Assembly: GCA_036276235.1 (NCBI GenBank)
Contig: DATBDZ010000322.1
Coordinates: 1-32,036 of the forward strand
Source of the DNA: JANWHF01 sp036276235
GTDB lineage: Bacteria > Planctomycetota > Phycisphaerae > Tepidisphaerales > Tepidisphaeraceae
DNA length: 32,036 bases
Direction of reading: 5' to 3'
A model generated the notes under the pieces. The model was not told where the DNA came from. It saw nothing but the letters and a program-made list of their open reading frames with translations, and searched no databases. The number at the start of each line of letters is the position of its first letter. Position 1 is the first letter of the stretch. The position numbers and the translations under genes are program-made. This document shows positions 8,050 to 15,757 of the stretch, piece by piece.

Positions 8050-8637
8050 ATGACACGGCGAGAACTTCTGACGGTGGCAATCAGCTATTCAATCAGCTCG
8101 ACGGTGACGGCGGCCGATCCGCCGACGACGCAGCGCGATCCGCAGGCGGCGTACGAGCCGCGCTCTGGGCCGGGGGAAGGGCAGAAGTTCCTCGCCAAAC
8201 TCGCCGGCGAATGGGATGTCGTCAAAACGTTTCATCCGCGCAGCGGCGAGCCGTCCATCTCCAAGGGACATTGCCGCCAGGCGATGATTCATGACGGGCG
8301 GTTTCTGCAATCCGATTTCACATTTGCAGATGCCGCCGGCCAGACAACGGGGCTGGGGATTATCGGCTTCGACGCCGGCAAGTTCACCAGCTTCTGGACC
8401 GATTCCCGCGCGACGCGCATGTCGATCCGCGAAAGCGAAGAGCCGTTCGACGGCAAGCAGATCGTCCTGCACAGCAAGTCGCTGGACGACCCCAACGCCC
8501 GCAAATCGCGAACGCTGACGGTTCTCGAAGACCAAGGCCGGCGGTTGGTTCACCGCCAATTCACGGCAGGTACCGACGGCGCGGAGCGGATCGTGATGGA
8601 GCTGATGATGACTAGGATTGAAGGAAAGAAGGCGTGA
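8050..8637 (+). CDS. Exported DUF1579 family protein
   Basis: This 195-residue protein has a signal peptide (MTRRELLTVAISYSISSTVTA, cleavage after about residue 22) followed by DPPTTQ. The mature domain matches DUF1579: GEGQKFLAKLAGEWDVVKTF, a middle segment GLGIIGFDAGKFTSFWTDS, and a C-terminal R-T-L-T-V-L-E-D strand. The family is small and beta-rich, lipocalin-like, with no established function. I placed the start at 8050 rather than at an upstream in-frame codon because the upstream stretch is only translated repeat, while this ATG begins a proper signal peptide with CGGAG ahead of it. The next gene follows after 60 bases in the same direction. Confidence 0.85.
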   Translation: MTRRELLTVAISYSISSTVTAADPPTTQRDPQAAYEPRSGPGEGQKFLAKLAGEWDVVKTFHPRSGEPSISKGHCRQAMIHDGRFLQSDFTFADAAGQTTGLGIIGFDAGKFTSFWTDSRATRMSIRESEEPFDGKQIVLHSKSLDDPNARKSRTLTVLEDQGRRLVHRQFTAGTDGAERIVMELMMTRIEGKKA

Positions 8638-8697
8638 CTCTCATCTGGCGTGACTTTTCATCTCGACTCCGCCGCAAGCTCCCGTTAAAACAAATCC

Positions 8698-9678
8698 ATG
8701 CCCACCAACCCCACCCGCCGGCGATTTGTGAAAGGTGCAGCGCTTGCATCGATCGCATCCGCTATTGGAATTCCCGCATCAAGCACACCCGCCGCGCTCG
8801 CGCCGATCGCGCGGGTCGGCGGGCCGCATCTTTTGCCGGCGGTGAATACTTATTCTTTTCTTGAGCTGCTCAACGCCAACTTGAAGGATTCGACCAAGGG
8901 CATCGATCTCTTTGGCGTTTGCGATTTCGCGGCGAAGCAGAATCTGTTTGCTGTGGATTTGACCGGGTATTTTTTCCCGGCATATCCGAAGCCGCCGACG
9001 GATGGCTATATTGCGCGGCTCAAGCGGCATACGCATGATCTTGGCCTGGCGATCAGCGGCACCGGCGTGCGGAATGATTTCACCGCCGCTGACAAATCCA
9101 TCCGCGCCGCGGGGATTCAGATCATCAAGGATTGGATCGAAGTGGCAGCCAAGCTGGGCGCGCCGGTGCTTCGTGTCTTCGCCGATTCGCAGCCGCCTTT
9201 TAAGAGTTGGAAGGAAGCCTCGGGGAATGCCAGCCGTGAGGTGGTGGAAGCGTGGATGGCCGATGCGCTGCGCGAGTGTGCCGAGCACGCGCAGAAGTTT
9301 GGCGTGATCGTCGCCGTTCAGAATCATGGCGATTTCATTGCCAGCGGCGCCGAGCATTTGAGCCTGCTGTCGCGGGTCGATCACGAGTGGTGCGGGGCGT
9401 TGGTGGATACCGGCAAGTACATGAGCGAAGACCCGTACGCCGACATGGCGATGATGGTGCCGCACGCGGTGAATTGGCAGATCAAGGAGACATTGCGGAG
9501 CGAAACGACCTCGCCGCCGACGGATTTCCGCAAGCTCGTGGGCCTCATTCGGCAGGGGGGTTATCGCGGCTATCTACCGATCGAAACGCTGTCGATGCAT
9601 CGGCAGGGGTACGATTCATTTGCCGAGGTGACGAAAGTGATCGCACAATTGCGCGAAGCAATCACCGTGACGGCGTGA
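8698..9678 (+). CDS. Tat-exported sugar phosphate isomerase/epimerase-like TIM barrel
   Basis: This 326-residue protein belongs to the xylose-isomerase-like TIM-barrel superfamily (AP endonuclease family 2 fold). The N-terminus TRRRFVKGAALASIASAIGIPA is a twin-arginine signal, so the enzyme probably works outside the cytoplasm, as is common in planctomycetes. Barrel landmarks are IVAVQNHGDF (beta-5; many relatives have Glu-Asn-His, here Gln-Asn-His), GALVDTGKY (beta-6), NWQIKET (beta-7, usually H-x-K-D/E) and GYLPIETL (beta-8, with the metal-ligand Glu). The changed ligands make the metal site and reaction uncertain. No Shine-Dalgarno is visible before the ATG. The substrate cannot be inferred from the neighbours. 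Confidence 0.85.
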   Translation: MPTNPTRRRFVKGAALASIASAIGIPASSTPAALAPIARVGGPHLLPAVNTYSFLELLNANLKDSTKGIDLFGVCDFAAKQNLFAVDLTGYFFPAYPKPPTDGYIARLKRHTHDLGLAISGTGVRNDFTAADKSIRAAGIQIIKDWIEVAAKLGAPVLRVFADSQPPFKSWKEASGNASREVVEAWMADALRECAEHAQKFGVIVAVQNHGDFIASGAEHLSLLSRVDHEWCGALVDTGKYMSEDPYADMAMMVPHAVNWQIKETLRSETTSPPTDFRKLVGLIRQGGYRGYLPIETLSMHRQGYDSFAEVTKVIAQLREAITVTA

Positions 9679-10027
9679 GCTATTCGTCTTCGTCGAGATA
9701 CGGATATTGGGGCGGACTGGCGCTGACGCGCTTCATCACGTTTGGAAACATCCCGTTGGGGTATCGTCGTCAAATGCTTTGGCATCGATCCGGTGGCTGC
9801 TCTGAAATGTTGGCGTTCATGCTCCGCGCGAGTGTGCCAAAGCCATCTGACCCACTCACCATGACAGTCTGAAGAGGGGCGCGACGCTCGGCCTGCAAAT
9901 TTGGGCGAAGCCCCCACCCCGACGCGACAATCGCTAAAACGAGACTGGGAAAGCAATGCCGGTTATACTGGCGTTCGCTTCAAGGCGGAAAGTGTCGGCG
10001 GAGTTTTGACATTAAGGAGCTCGCACC
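9679..10027. other. Intergenic region, no supported gene
   Basis: This stretch of about 350 bases lies between two same-strand genes. I see no repeat of the families found elsewhere and no convincing coding frame. On the minus strand a 23-codon frame (9680-9751) ends in an acidic tail, LDEDE, but is too short to call. A TATACT at 9964-9969 could be a -10 box for the coiled-coil gene at 10028, but no matching -35 is evident. Confidence 0.6.
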
Positions 10028-10612
10028 ATGAATTACTCCCGGGCCGCGTGTTTGGTGGTGGTGTTGCTGGCGGCACGATTTGCGTCGGCGCAGGTGTCGG
10101 TCGAGGAAGCCCAAAGACGCTTGAAAGAACGAACCGCGACCGCGCCGGCGGCGGCAACGCAGCCGGTGGGCGAATTGGCGCGGGTGACCGAGGAAAACCG
10201 AAAGCTGCGCGTCCGCGTAGAGCAGCTCGAATCGGAGGTCCAGACGCTGCGAACGGCCCTGGCTGCCCAGCGGACCGCCATGACCCAGCCGGCCGCGGAT
10301 GCGACGGAACATGTCTCCATCGCTGGCGGATGGCGCGGCGGAGATATCAATCGCGGGTCGGGTTATGTCCTGGAGTTCGCTCCCGAAGGGACCTATCGCC
10401 GCACGTTTCTGTCCTATAACAAGCGCGAAACCGGTCAATATCATTTCACGGCAAGCAATATCGTGGAGCTGCAGGCCGACTCGTCCGCCGAGGGCGGCGA
10501 ACACAACGCCTACCGCGTTAGCGTTGATGGAAACACGTTGACTCTCACGCCGGTCCGGGTCAATGGCGCGGATGTCGCAAACGGGCGGCCGATGGTGTTA
10601 ACGCGCGGTTAA
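10028..10612 (+). CDS. Exported coiled-coil hypothetical protein
   Basis: I do not recognise this 194-residue protein as a named family. It has a signal peptide (MNYSRAACLVVVLLAARFASA, cleaved before QVS), then a short Ala/Thr/Gln-rich linker containing ATQPVG. A coiled coil of roughly residues 47-85 follows (ELARVTEENRKLRVRVEQLE and onward, with heptad leucines and valines). The C-terminal domain of about 95 residues is beta-rich (GGWRGGDINRGSGYVLEFAPEGTYRR, NKRETGQYHFTASNIVEL) and resembles lipocalin-like or META-type small beta domains, though I cannot assign it. A strong AAGGAG lies 8 bases before the ATG. Its stop codon overlaps the stop of the convergent acetyltransferase gene in a TTAA. 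Confidence 0.8.
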   Translation: MNYSRAACLVVVLLAARFASAQVSVEEAQRRLKERTATAPAAATQPVGELARVTEENRKLRVRVEQLESEVQTLRTALAAQRTAMTQPAADATEHVSIAGGWRGGDINRGSGYVLEFAPEGTYRRTFLSYNKRETGQYHFTASNIVELQADSSAEGGEHNAYRVSVDGNTLTLTPVRVNGADVANGRPMVLTRG

Positions 10613-11094
10613 TCCAGCCGCATGGCGAAGTGAATCTGCCTGGCGACTTCCTTGAATCCGAGTGACGGATAGAGGGATTGGCCGATTGGGTTTTGCTCCA
10701 GCGTTTCGATTTTTGCCACCTCCATGCCGCTGCGACGGAAGAAGTCGATGGCATGGCTCAAAAGCGCCCGCCCGAGCCCACGCCCCTGGCAGGTGGGATC
10801 GACCGCCAGGTTGGGAATCCAGCCGACTTTGCTGACAGCGTTGAGGCGCGTTGTGACGTAGCCGACGATTTTGCCGGCCGGGTCTTCCGCGACGAAAACG
10901 CCGTCGGGTTGAATCCGGCAGTCATCGGCAATCGCAGTCAGTTTGCGACCGCGCCAGCCTCCCTCGCCGAAGGGGCCAAACAGCTTTTCCATGTTGCAGT
11001 CAATGGAGACGGGGCCGAAGGTCTGCGCGGTGATTTCCTGGAGCCGCGCCAAGTCTTCGGATCGAAATGGCCGGATCTGAAACGGGTCGCTCAT
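10609..11094 (-). CDS. GNAT family N-acetyltransferase
   Basis: This 161-residue protein has the GNAT fold and would transfer an acetyl group from acetyl-CoA to an amine. Motif A is clear: GWIPNLAVDPTCQGRGLGRA at 91-110, with the pyrophosphate-binding Q-G-R-G-L-G at 103-108. The C-terminal pattern NPIGQSLYPSLGFKEVARQI at about 135-154 matches the N-x-x-A/G-x-x-L-Y-x-x-x-G-F motif of RimI-like members. The ATG at 11094 is chosen because GGAG lies 8 bases upstream; an in-frame codon at 11136 would add 14 residues unlike the family. The substrate is unknown. It converges on the coiled-coil gene and diverges from the MFS-like gene. Confidence 0.9.
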   Translation of the reverse strand: MSDPFQIRPFRSEDLARLQEITAQTFGPVSIDCNMEKLFGPFGEGGWRGRKLTAIADDCRIQPDGVFVAEDPAGKIVGYVTTRLNAVSKVGWIPNLAVDPTCQGRGLGRALLSHAIDFFRRSGMEVAKIETLEQNPIGQSLYPSLGFKEVARQIHFAMRLD

Positions 11095-11289
11095 CGACGT
11101 TGCTCCAAATGGGCAGGAAGGGGCTCCGCTGGCCACGCTCCCGGACTCATCTAAATCTTGCTCTTAACCATCTTCATCATTCCCGATCGTAATCTTAACC
11201 CTGATCCTGCTTGAGAATTCTGCTTTTCTTCATACGATAATCCGCCGCAGGGGAGATGCGAACTCCAGTCTGACGCTCAAGACCCATTG

Positions 11290-11301
11290 ACAAGATCTTG
11301 T
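11290..11301. promoter_or_regulatory. 12-bp perfect palindrome ahead of the MFS-like gene
   Basis: ACAAGATCTTGT is a perfect palindrome that overlaps a TTGACA (11287-11292), about 38 bases before the start codon. It could be an operator over a -35 box, but no matching -10 is visible 16-18 bases downstream, which is GC-rich. Confidence 0.3.
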
Positions 11302-11339
11302 GCTCCGCCCGCCAGACCGCAGGGCGAACCGGATTTGTT

Positions 11340-12644
11340 ATGACGTTACCGGTAGCTCATAGGCCAATCGAGGGTCTCGCCCCGGACGTTTGGCGTCCGG
11401 CTAAAGGCGGCGCGCCCTTTTTTAGCGCGTGCGCCTTGGGGCTGATCGCGCCGATTTTGCTCTTCTCGAATGATCTGAGCGATCCCGTCTGGGCCGGCAG
11501 ATTGATCGCCGGCTTCTTCGCGGGACGGCTGGTGGGGCAGGCGGGCGCGAGGCAACTGATCAGGTGGATGGGATCGGGGAGATGGGCAATTGCCGCCCAT
11601 CTGATTGCCGGCGGCACTTACGTGTTTCTGGCGGCGGCGAACCTGAGCGGGAGTTCGCGGTGGATAGAGTTTCTGATTTTCGCATTTGTCATCGGCATGT
11701 GCAGCACGATGACGATCGCTCCCTATGCGAGCCATGAAACGCTGGTTTCAGACAAGCAATCAGTTCGCACGATAACCGGCATGGGATTCGGTGTCGGCTG
11801 GCTGCTGGCGGCGGCCGTCTTTGCGTTGCACTCAGGTCCACGCCGGCCGGCGCCTGTGTCTGCCCTGCATTGGCTCGCGCCGATCGCAGGCGGACTTGAG
11901 GTGAGCGGCGTCTTTCTGGTTTTGACCGGAGCAGCAAGCCAACGCTCCGTTGCCCGATCCACAACGGTATCTGACGCATTAGCTGGCTTTTCTTCTCTCT
12001 CCTCTGGCACTCCCGGCGAGGGCTGGAGTGTGGGCTGTGTCGAACGAGCGCCGTTTGCAGCGAGCCCTAACCCTCCGCCCGAGTACCGGAGGAGGGAACA
12101 GGAGTTACGTCTGACGCGCGTTGGCGGTGATCTAACTCCAGGTGGGTTTCCCTGGAACCATCGAGACTTCTCATCGCATGCCGCCGTGCTGGGGTGCGCG
12201 ATGGCGTCCACGAGCGTTGCACTTCTGGCGGGGGAATGTGCTTACATGACGCCAGCGATGATGAGCGCTCTGATTGGCAGCCTGGCCGTGATAGTCGTCT
12301 TCGTCATGAGATTGGCCAGCGGGCGAAGTAGCCGGCTTCGGAGCATCGTCGGCCTGGGCCTCGCGCTGGTCGGCCTCATTGGATCGTTGAGTGTCTACTA
12401 CACGTCATCGCGCCTGCTCTGCGTCGCCGCCGCGACAATCATGGCCATCGGATGGGGGATTTTTCAGGCCAACCGCTCGACGAATCAATCCGCGCGCATC
12501 AATAACGTTGCTTGGATTGTGGGGCCGCTGATCTGCTCGGCGCTGTTTTATCCTCACCTGCGAATGTCGCTGTTCCTCCCGGCGCTGATCATCGCGGCGG
12601 CGGCAATCATCGGCATCAGTTCACGTACGCGATCTCGTTCGTGA
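11340..12644 (+). CDS. MFS-like multi-spanning membrane protein with repeat-encoded loop
   Basis: This is a polytopic membrane protein of about 434 residues and roughly ten to twelve predicted helices, arranged like a major facilitator: helices up to about residue 200 (FFSACALGLIAPILLF, FLIFAFVIGMCSTMTIAPYASH, GFGVGWLLAAAVFAL, GGLEVSGVFLVLTGAA), a hydrophilic central loop, then a second set (AAVLGCAMASTSVALLAGE, ALIGSLAVIVVFVM, IVGLGLALVGLIGSL, ATIMAIGWGIFQANRS, FLPALIIAAAAIIGI). No diagnostic MFS motif (G-x-x-x-D-R-x-G-R) is seen, so the transporter assignment is tentative. Part of the central loop (11990-12105) is encoded by a palindromic repeat. The ATG at 11340 is preferred; a start at 11298 is possible. 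The 3' end overlaps the convergent DUF1553 gene by 29 bases. Confidence 0.7.
   Translation: MTLPVAHRPIEGLAPDVWRPAKGGAPFFSACALGLIAPILLFSNDLSDPVWAGRLIAGFFAGRLVGQAGARQLIRWMGSGRWAIAAHLIAGGTYVFLAAANLSGSSRWIEFLIFAFVIGMCSTMTIAPYASHETLVSDKQSVRTITGMGFGVGWLLAAAVFALHSGPRRPAPVSALHWLAPIAGGLEVSGVFLVLTGAASQRSVARSTTVSDALAGFSSLSSGTPGEGWSVGCVERAPFAASPNPPPEYRRREQELRLTRVGGDLTPGGFPWNHRDFSSHAAVLGCAMASTSVALLAGECAYMTPAMMSALIGSLAVIVVFVMRLASGRSSRLRSIVGLGLALVGLIGSLSVYYTSSRLLCVAAATIMAIGWGIFQANRSTNQSARINNVAWIVGPLICSALFYPHLRMSLFLPALIIAAAAIIGISSRTRSRS
11990..12105. repeat. Palindromic repeat inside the MFS-like gene (divergent family)
   Basis: The segment has the same layout as copies A-C: a CTCTC-rich left hairpin, a GAGGGCTGG-AGTG-TGGGCT stretch, a spacer, then AGCCCTAACCCTCC and a right hairpin CCGCCCGAGTACCGGAGGAGGG. 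The consensus differs (CGGAGTACCGG-like instead of CTGAGTACAGG), so it is a related but distinct family. It is read through in frame and encodes a Pro/Ser/Arg-rich loop (SSLSSGTPGEGW...NPPPEYRRREQE). Confidence 0.65.
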
Positions 12645-15615
12645 ACAGCAGCGCCTGCGCGTATTGCTCCCAGATGTTCAGGGCATGGCGATCGACCATT
12701 TCGCCTTCATTTTCGATTGCTTTCTTGGCCTCATTTTTGGGTTTCTGATAGACGCGATCGGGGCGCTTTTGGGCGGCGGCGTTATTAGTCGGCATGCGCA
12801 TGCCGGCATGGGCATTGTAAAACTCGGCCGCATAGCGCACTTCGACGCCTTTGGGCTCGCGCTGGAAGATGACTTCGTAAATCGCCTTCACGCGCGCATT
12901 GTCATCCCGGGCGGCGAGAAATTCCGGCCGTGTGGTCACTTTGCGCGCGACATCCGCCGCCATCGGGCTGTTCATGAAGAACAGCGCCTGCTGCGGAACG
13001 ATCGTGGAAGTGCGATGGCTATTGGGCCGATCCGGATCACTGAAATCAAACTGCCCCATCAACTCCGGCAGCGCGCCGCGGTCGATGTAGCCGTAGATTG
13101 ATCGGCGGAAACTGTACGGCTCTTCGGTCAGGTTCACCGGCTTTCCGCCAACGGTCGGATCGAGGTGCCCGGTGAACATCAGCAGCGTGTCGCGAATCGC
13201 CTCGAAGTCGAGCCGGCGAAGATTGGCCCGCCAGAGCAGGCGGTTTTCAGGATCCTTCTTCGTGTATTCGACGTTGGTGTCGCTGCTCTGCTGATAGGTG
13301 TTGGAGAGCATGATCATCTTGTGCATCTGCTTGATACTCCAGCCGCTCTCCATGAAGCGGGTGGCAAGATAATCAATTAACTCCGGGTGGCTCGGCGGCT
13401 CTGATTGCACGCCAAGATCATCCGGCGTGCGCACAAACCCATCGCCGAAATGATGCATCCAAATGCGATTGATCATTACCCGCGCGGTGAGCGGGTTGTT
13501 CTTGTTTGCGATATCCTGAGCCAGCTCGAGGCGCCCACTGCCGATCTTGAACGGCTGGCGATCCTTGGGCGACAGAATTTCCAAAAACTCGCGCGGCACA
13601 AGGTTGCCCTTATTTCCCGCCTCGCCGCGAATGAAGATCGGCGAGTTATGCGGATTGGGCGAATCCTGAACCACCATCGCCCGCGCCGGCGCACCGGGGT
13701 GCGTCAGTTCAAGCTCGTTGATGGCGGAGAAAAGAAACCGGTTGTACGCATTGTTGACGGCGGGCAGCCGCGGAATCATCTCGCGCAGATGCTCGGTGGT
13801 GATGCGCGGGGCCGGCTCAACCGGCGCGGGGATGTTCGCCAGTTGCATGAGAGCCGGATCGAATCCGCCCACCTGATCGCTGGTCGCCTGGCGGTTGGCC
13901 TTGATGTAGGCCAGGCACTTATCGTTGATGCTGCTGAAGAGCTTCGTATAAATCTTCGCCACGTCGGTCACATTGTGAATCGACGATGGGGAAACATCTT
14001 TGAAAGCATCGACGACGAGCTTGTTCAAGCCGATCCGCGCGTTGGCGCCGGCGGCAATTCGCGCCAGGACCCTGGGGACATCCTGATCGAAGGATTCGGT
14101 CGGTGTCTGATAGAACCAGAGCAACGGCGCGAAAACCGCCTGGTCTTCCTGATTCAGGCGAAGCGCGCCGAAGATATCGCGATCGAGTTTGTTGTCGGCA
14201 ATGATCTTGATGCGGTCCTGGAACATTGGCCCGCCGCGCCCACCGCGGTTGTAGAGTTGAGCCAGCACATACAGCCCCGCCTTCTGACGGAACTCAACGC
14301 CTTTGGCTTCGATCAAATCGTAATAGAGCGTGCGATTTTTCTGTTCAAGCTCGGCGAGGCGATGCTTGAAATCGGCCAGGGCCGTGCCATTAGGCTGGCG
14401 GCCAATGAGCGGCTTGTCTTCCGGCTCGACGATGCTCGAGAAGACGCCGTGCAGCGAGTAATAATCCGCCTGTGGAATCGGATCGAATTTGTGATCGTGG
14501 CAGCGAGCGCAGGAGACGGTCATCCCGAGCATCGATTTGCTGACGGTATCGATGCGCTCATCAATCGTATCGTTTACATTTGCGAAGCGCTTGCCGACGG
14601 TGATGAAGCCGAGCGCTGCCAAAGTTTCAGGGTGTTCCGTCGCGGTCGGCAGCAGATCCGCCGCCAACTGCTCCTTGAGGAACTCATCGTAAGGCTTGTC
14701 GTCGTTGAATGAATTGATGACGTAATCGCGATAGGTCCAGGCGAACGCATAGCGATAATCATCTCGCCGAACCTGATCGGATCCGGTCGTGTCGCTATAA
14801 CGGGCCGAGTCGAGCCAGTAGCGCGCCCACCGTTCGCCATAACGCGGCGAGGCGAGCAGATGATCGACCACTTTTTCAAAGGCATTTGGCGAACGATCGT
14901 TGACGAATGTTTCGACTTCCTTGGGCGTCGGCGGCAGGCCGATCAAGTCGTAATACGCCCGGCGGATCAGCGCCGGCCGCAGCGCGGGCTTGCTGGGCTT
15001 GATCGAATTTGTTTCGAGCTTGGCGAGAATGAAATTATCAACTGGGTTGTGAACCCAGGCGACTTCTTTAACTTCCGGAACTTGCGGATCTTTCACCGGC
15101 TGATAAGCCCAGTGAGCGCGGGCTTTGTCATTGAGGCCCGTGAGCTTGCCGGCGCCCGGAGCGCCGGAGCGCGTGTCAGGCGCGCCCATCTTGATCCACT
15201 CAGTGAGATCCGCGATCTGCTTGTCTTCAAGCTTCTCGCCCTTGGGAGGCATCTGCAAATCGGGGTCTTTGTAGCTGATCGCTTTAATGAGTCGGCTATT
15301 CTCCGGATCGCCGGGGACGATGGCGGGACCATTTTCGCCGCCTTTTTGCCAGCCGTCGCGAGTATCGAGCGTGAGTCCGCCGCGCGCTTTGGCCTGTTCG
15401 ACGCTGTGGCACTTGTAGCAACGGTCGGTCAGGATTGGACGGATTTTGGTTTCAAAGAACTGCGCCTGCTCCGGCGTGAGGTCGGGCGATTTGGAGGTCA
15501 TCAGCGCAGCGCCGGAATTAGGCTGCGTGGTCGGCGGCGCAACCGGAGCCGCCAGCGCGATCCCAATCGCCCCGGCAAGCATCCCCCCGCCAACAAGCAT
15601 GCGTCGATTCAGCAT
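12616..15615 (-). CDS. Planctomycete PSCyt1/DUF1549/DUF1553 protein
   Basis: This 999-residue exported protein belongs to a family greatly expanded in Planctomycetota. Order of parts: signal segment MLNRRMLVGGGMLAGAIGIALA; a VAPPTTQP linker; a planctomycete cytochrome c-like domain with heme motif CYKCH at 66-70 and distal PGDPENSRL...MPPKGEKL; a DUF1549 domain with the invariant CARCHDHKFDPI near residue 370; and a C-terminal DUF1553 domain with RVMINRIWMHHFGDGFVRTPDDLG...P-S-H-P-E-L and NRLLWRANLRRLDFEAIRD. The family is thought to act in extracytoplasmic breakdown of complex organic matter, without a firmly shown reaction. GAGGAA lies 7 bases before the ATG. It follows the DUF1501 gene on the same strand, and its 3' end overlaps the convergent MFS-like gene. 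Confidence 0.95.
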   Translation of the reverse strand: MLNRRMLVGGGMLAGAIGIALAAPVAPPTTQPNSGAALMTSKSPDLTPEQAQFFETKIRPILTDRCYKCHSVEQAKARGGLTLDTRDGWQKGGENGPAIVPGDPENSRLIKAISYKDPDLQMPPKGEKLEDKQIADLTEWIKMGAPDTRSGAPGAGKLTGLNDKARAHWAYQPVKDPQVPEVKEVAWVHNPVDNFILAKLETNSIKPSKPALRPALIRRAYYDLIGLPPTPKEVETFVNDRSPNAFEKVVDHLLASPRYGERWARYWLDSARYSDTTGSDQVRRDDYRYAFAWTYRDYVINSFNDDKPYDEFLKEQLAADLLPTATEHPETLAALGFITVGKRFANVNDTIDERIDTVSKSMLGMTVSCARCHDHKFDPIPQADYYSLHGVFSSIVEPEDKPLIGRQPNGTALADFKHRLAELEQKNRTLYYDLIEAKGVEFRQKAGLYVLAQLYNRGGRGGPMFQDRIKIIADNKLDRDIFGALRLNQEDQAVFAPLLWFYQTPTESFDQDVPRVLARIAAGANARIGLNKLVVDAFKDVSPSSIHNVTDVAKIYTKLFSSINDKCLAYIKANRQATSDQVGGFDPALMQLANIPAPVEPAPRITTEHLREMIPRLPAVNNAYNRFLFSAINELELTHPGAPARAMVVQDSPNPHNSPIFIRGEAGNKGNLVPREFLEILSPKDRQPFKIGSGRLELAQDIANKNNPLTARVMINRIWMHHFGDGFVRTPDDLGVQSEPPSHPELIDYLATRFMESGWSIKQMHKMIMLSNTYQQSSDTNVEYTKKDPENRLLWRANLRRLDFEAIRDTLLMFTGHLDPTVGGKPVNLTEEPYSFRRSIYGYIDRGALPELMGQFDFSDPDRPNSHRTSTIVPQQALFFMNSPMAADVARKVTTRPEFLAARDDNARVKAIYEVIFQREPKGVEVRYAAEFYNAHAGMRMPTNNAAAQKRPDRVYQKPKNEAKKAIENEGEMVDRHALNIWEQYAQALLFTNEIAYVN

Positions 15616-15636
15616 CGGTGGTTCCTCTTCGGGCGA

Positions 15637-15751
15637 AGTTGCCAGTTGTCAGTGAAGAAGAGGAAATGCATTTCTTTACTGGCAACTGGTAACTGGCAAC
15701 CGGCAACTCAGCTCTTCCTTACTGGCAACTGACAACTGGCAACCGGCAACT
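15637..15751. repeat. CAACTGGCAAC-type repeat array between the DUF1501 and DUF1553 genes
   Basis: Two direct 33-base copies (15676-15708 and 15719-15751) match at 31 of 33 positions; both contain TTACTGGCAACTG and AACTGGCAACCGGCAACT. A shorter inverted piece lies at 15637-15653 (AGTTGCCAGTTGTCAGT), so the region can fold. It fills most of the 142-base gap inside the gene pair and lies just upstream of the DUF1553 ribosome-binding site. Confidence 0.85.
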
Positions 15752-15757
15752 TTTCAA

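Noticed and set aside
9680..9751. A 23-codon minus-strand frame ending in LDEDE
   Set aside because: The acidic tail looks protein-like, but the frame is closed by a stop shortly upstream, there is no Shine-Dalgarno, and it is too short to support by eye.
13405..14712. Long open frame of 435 codons on the plus strand
   Set aside because: It lies wholly antisense to the DUF1549/DUF1553 gene, whose protein has clear family motifs; the translation looks like the usual GC-rich antisense shadow with no domain or proper start.
15637..15751. CRISPR-like array
   Set aside because: Only two direct copies with a 10-base gap and internal sub-repeats; no regular unique spacers and no cas genes nearby.
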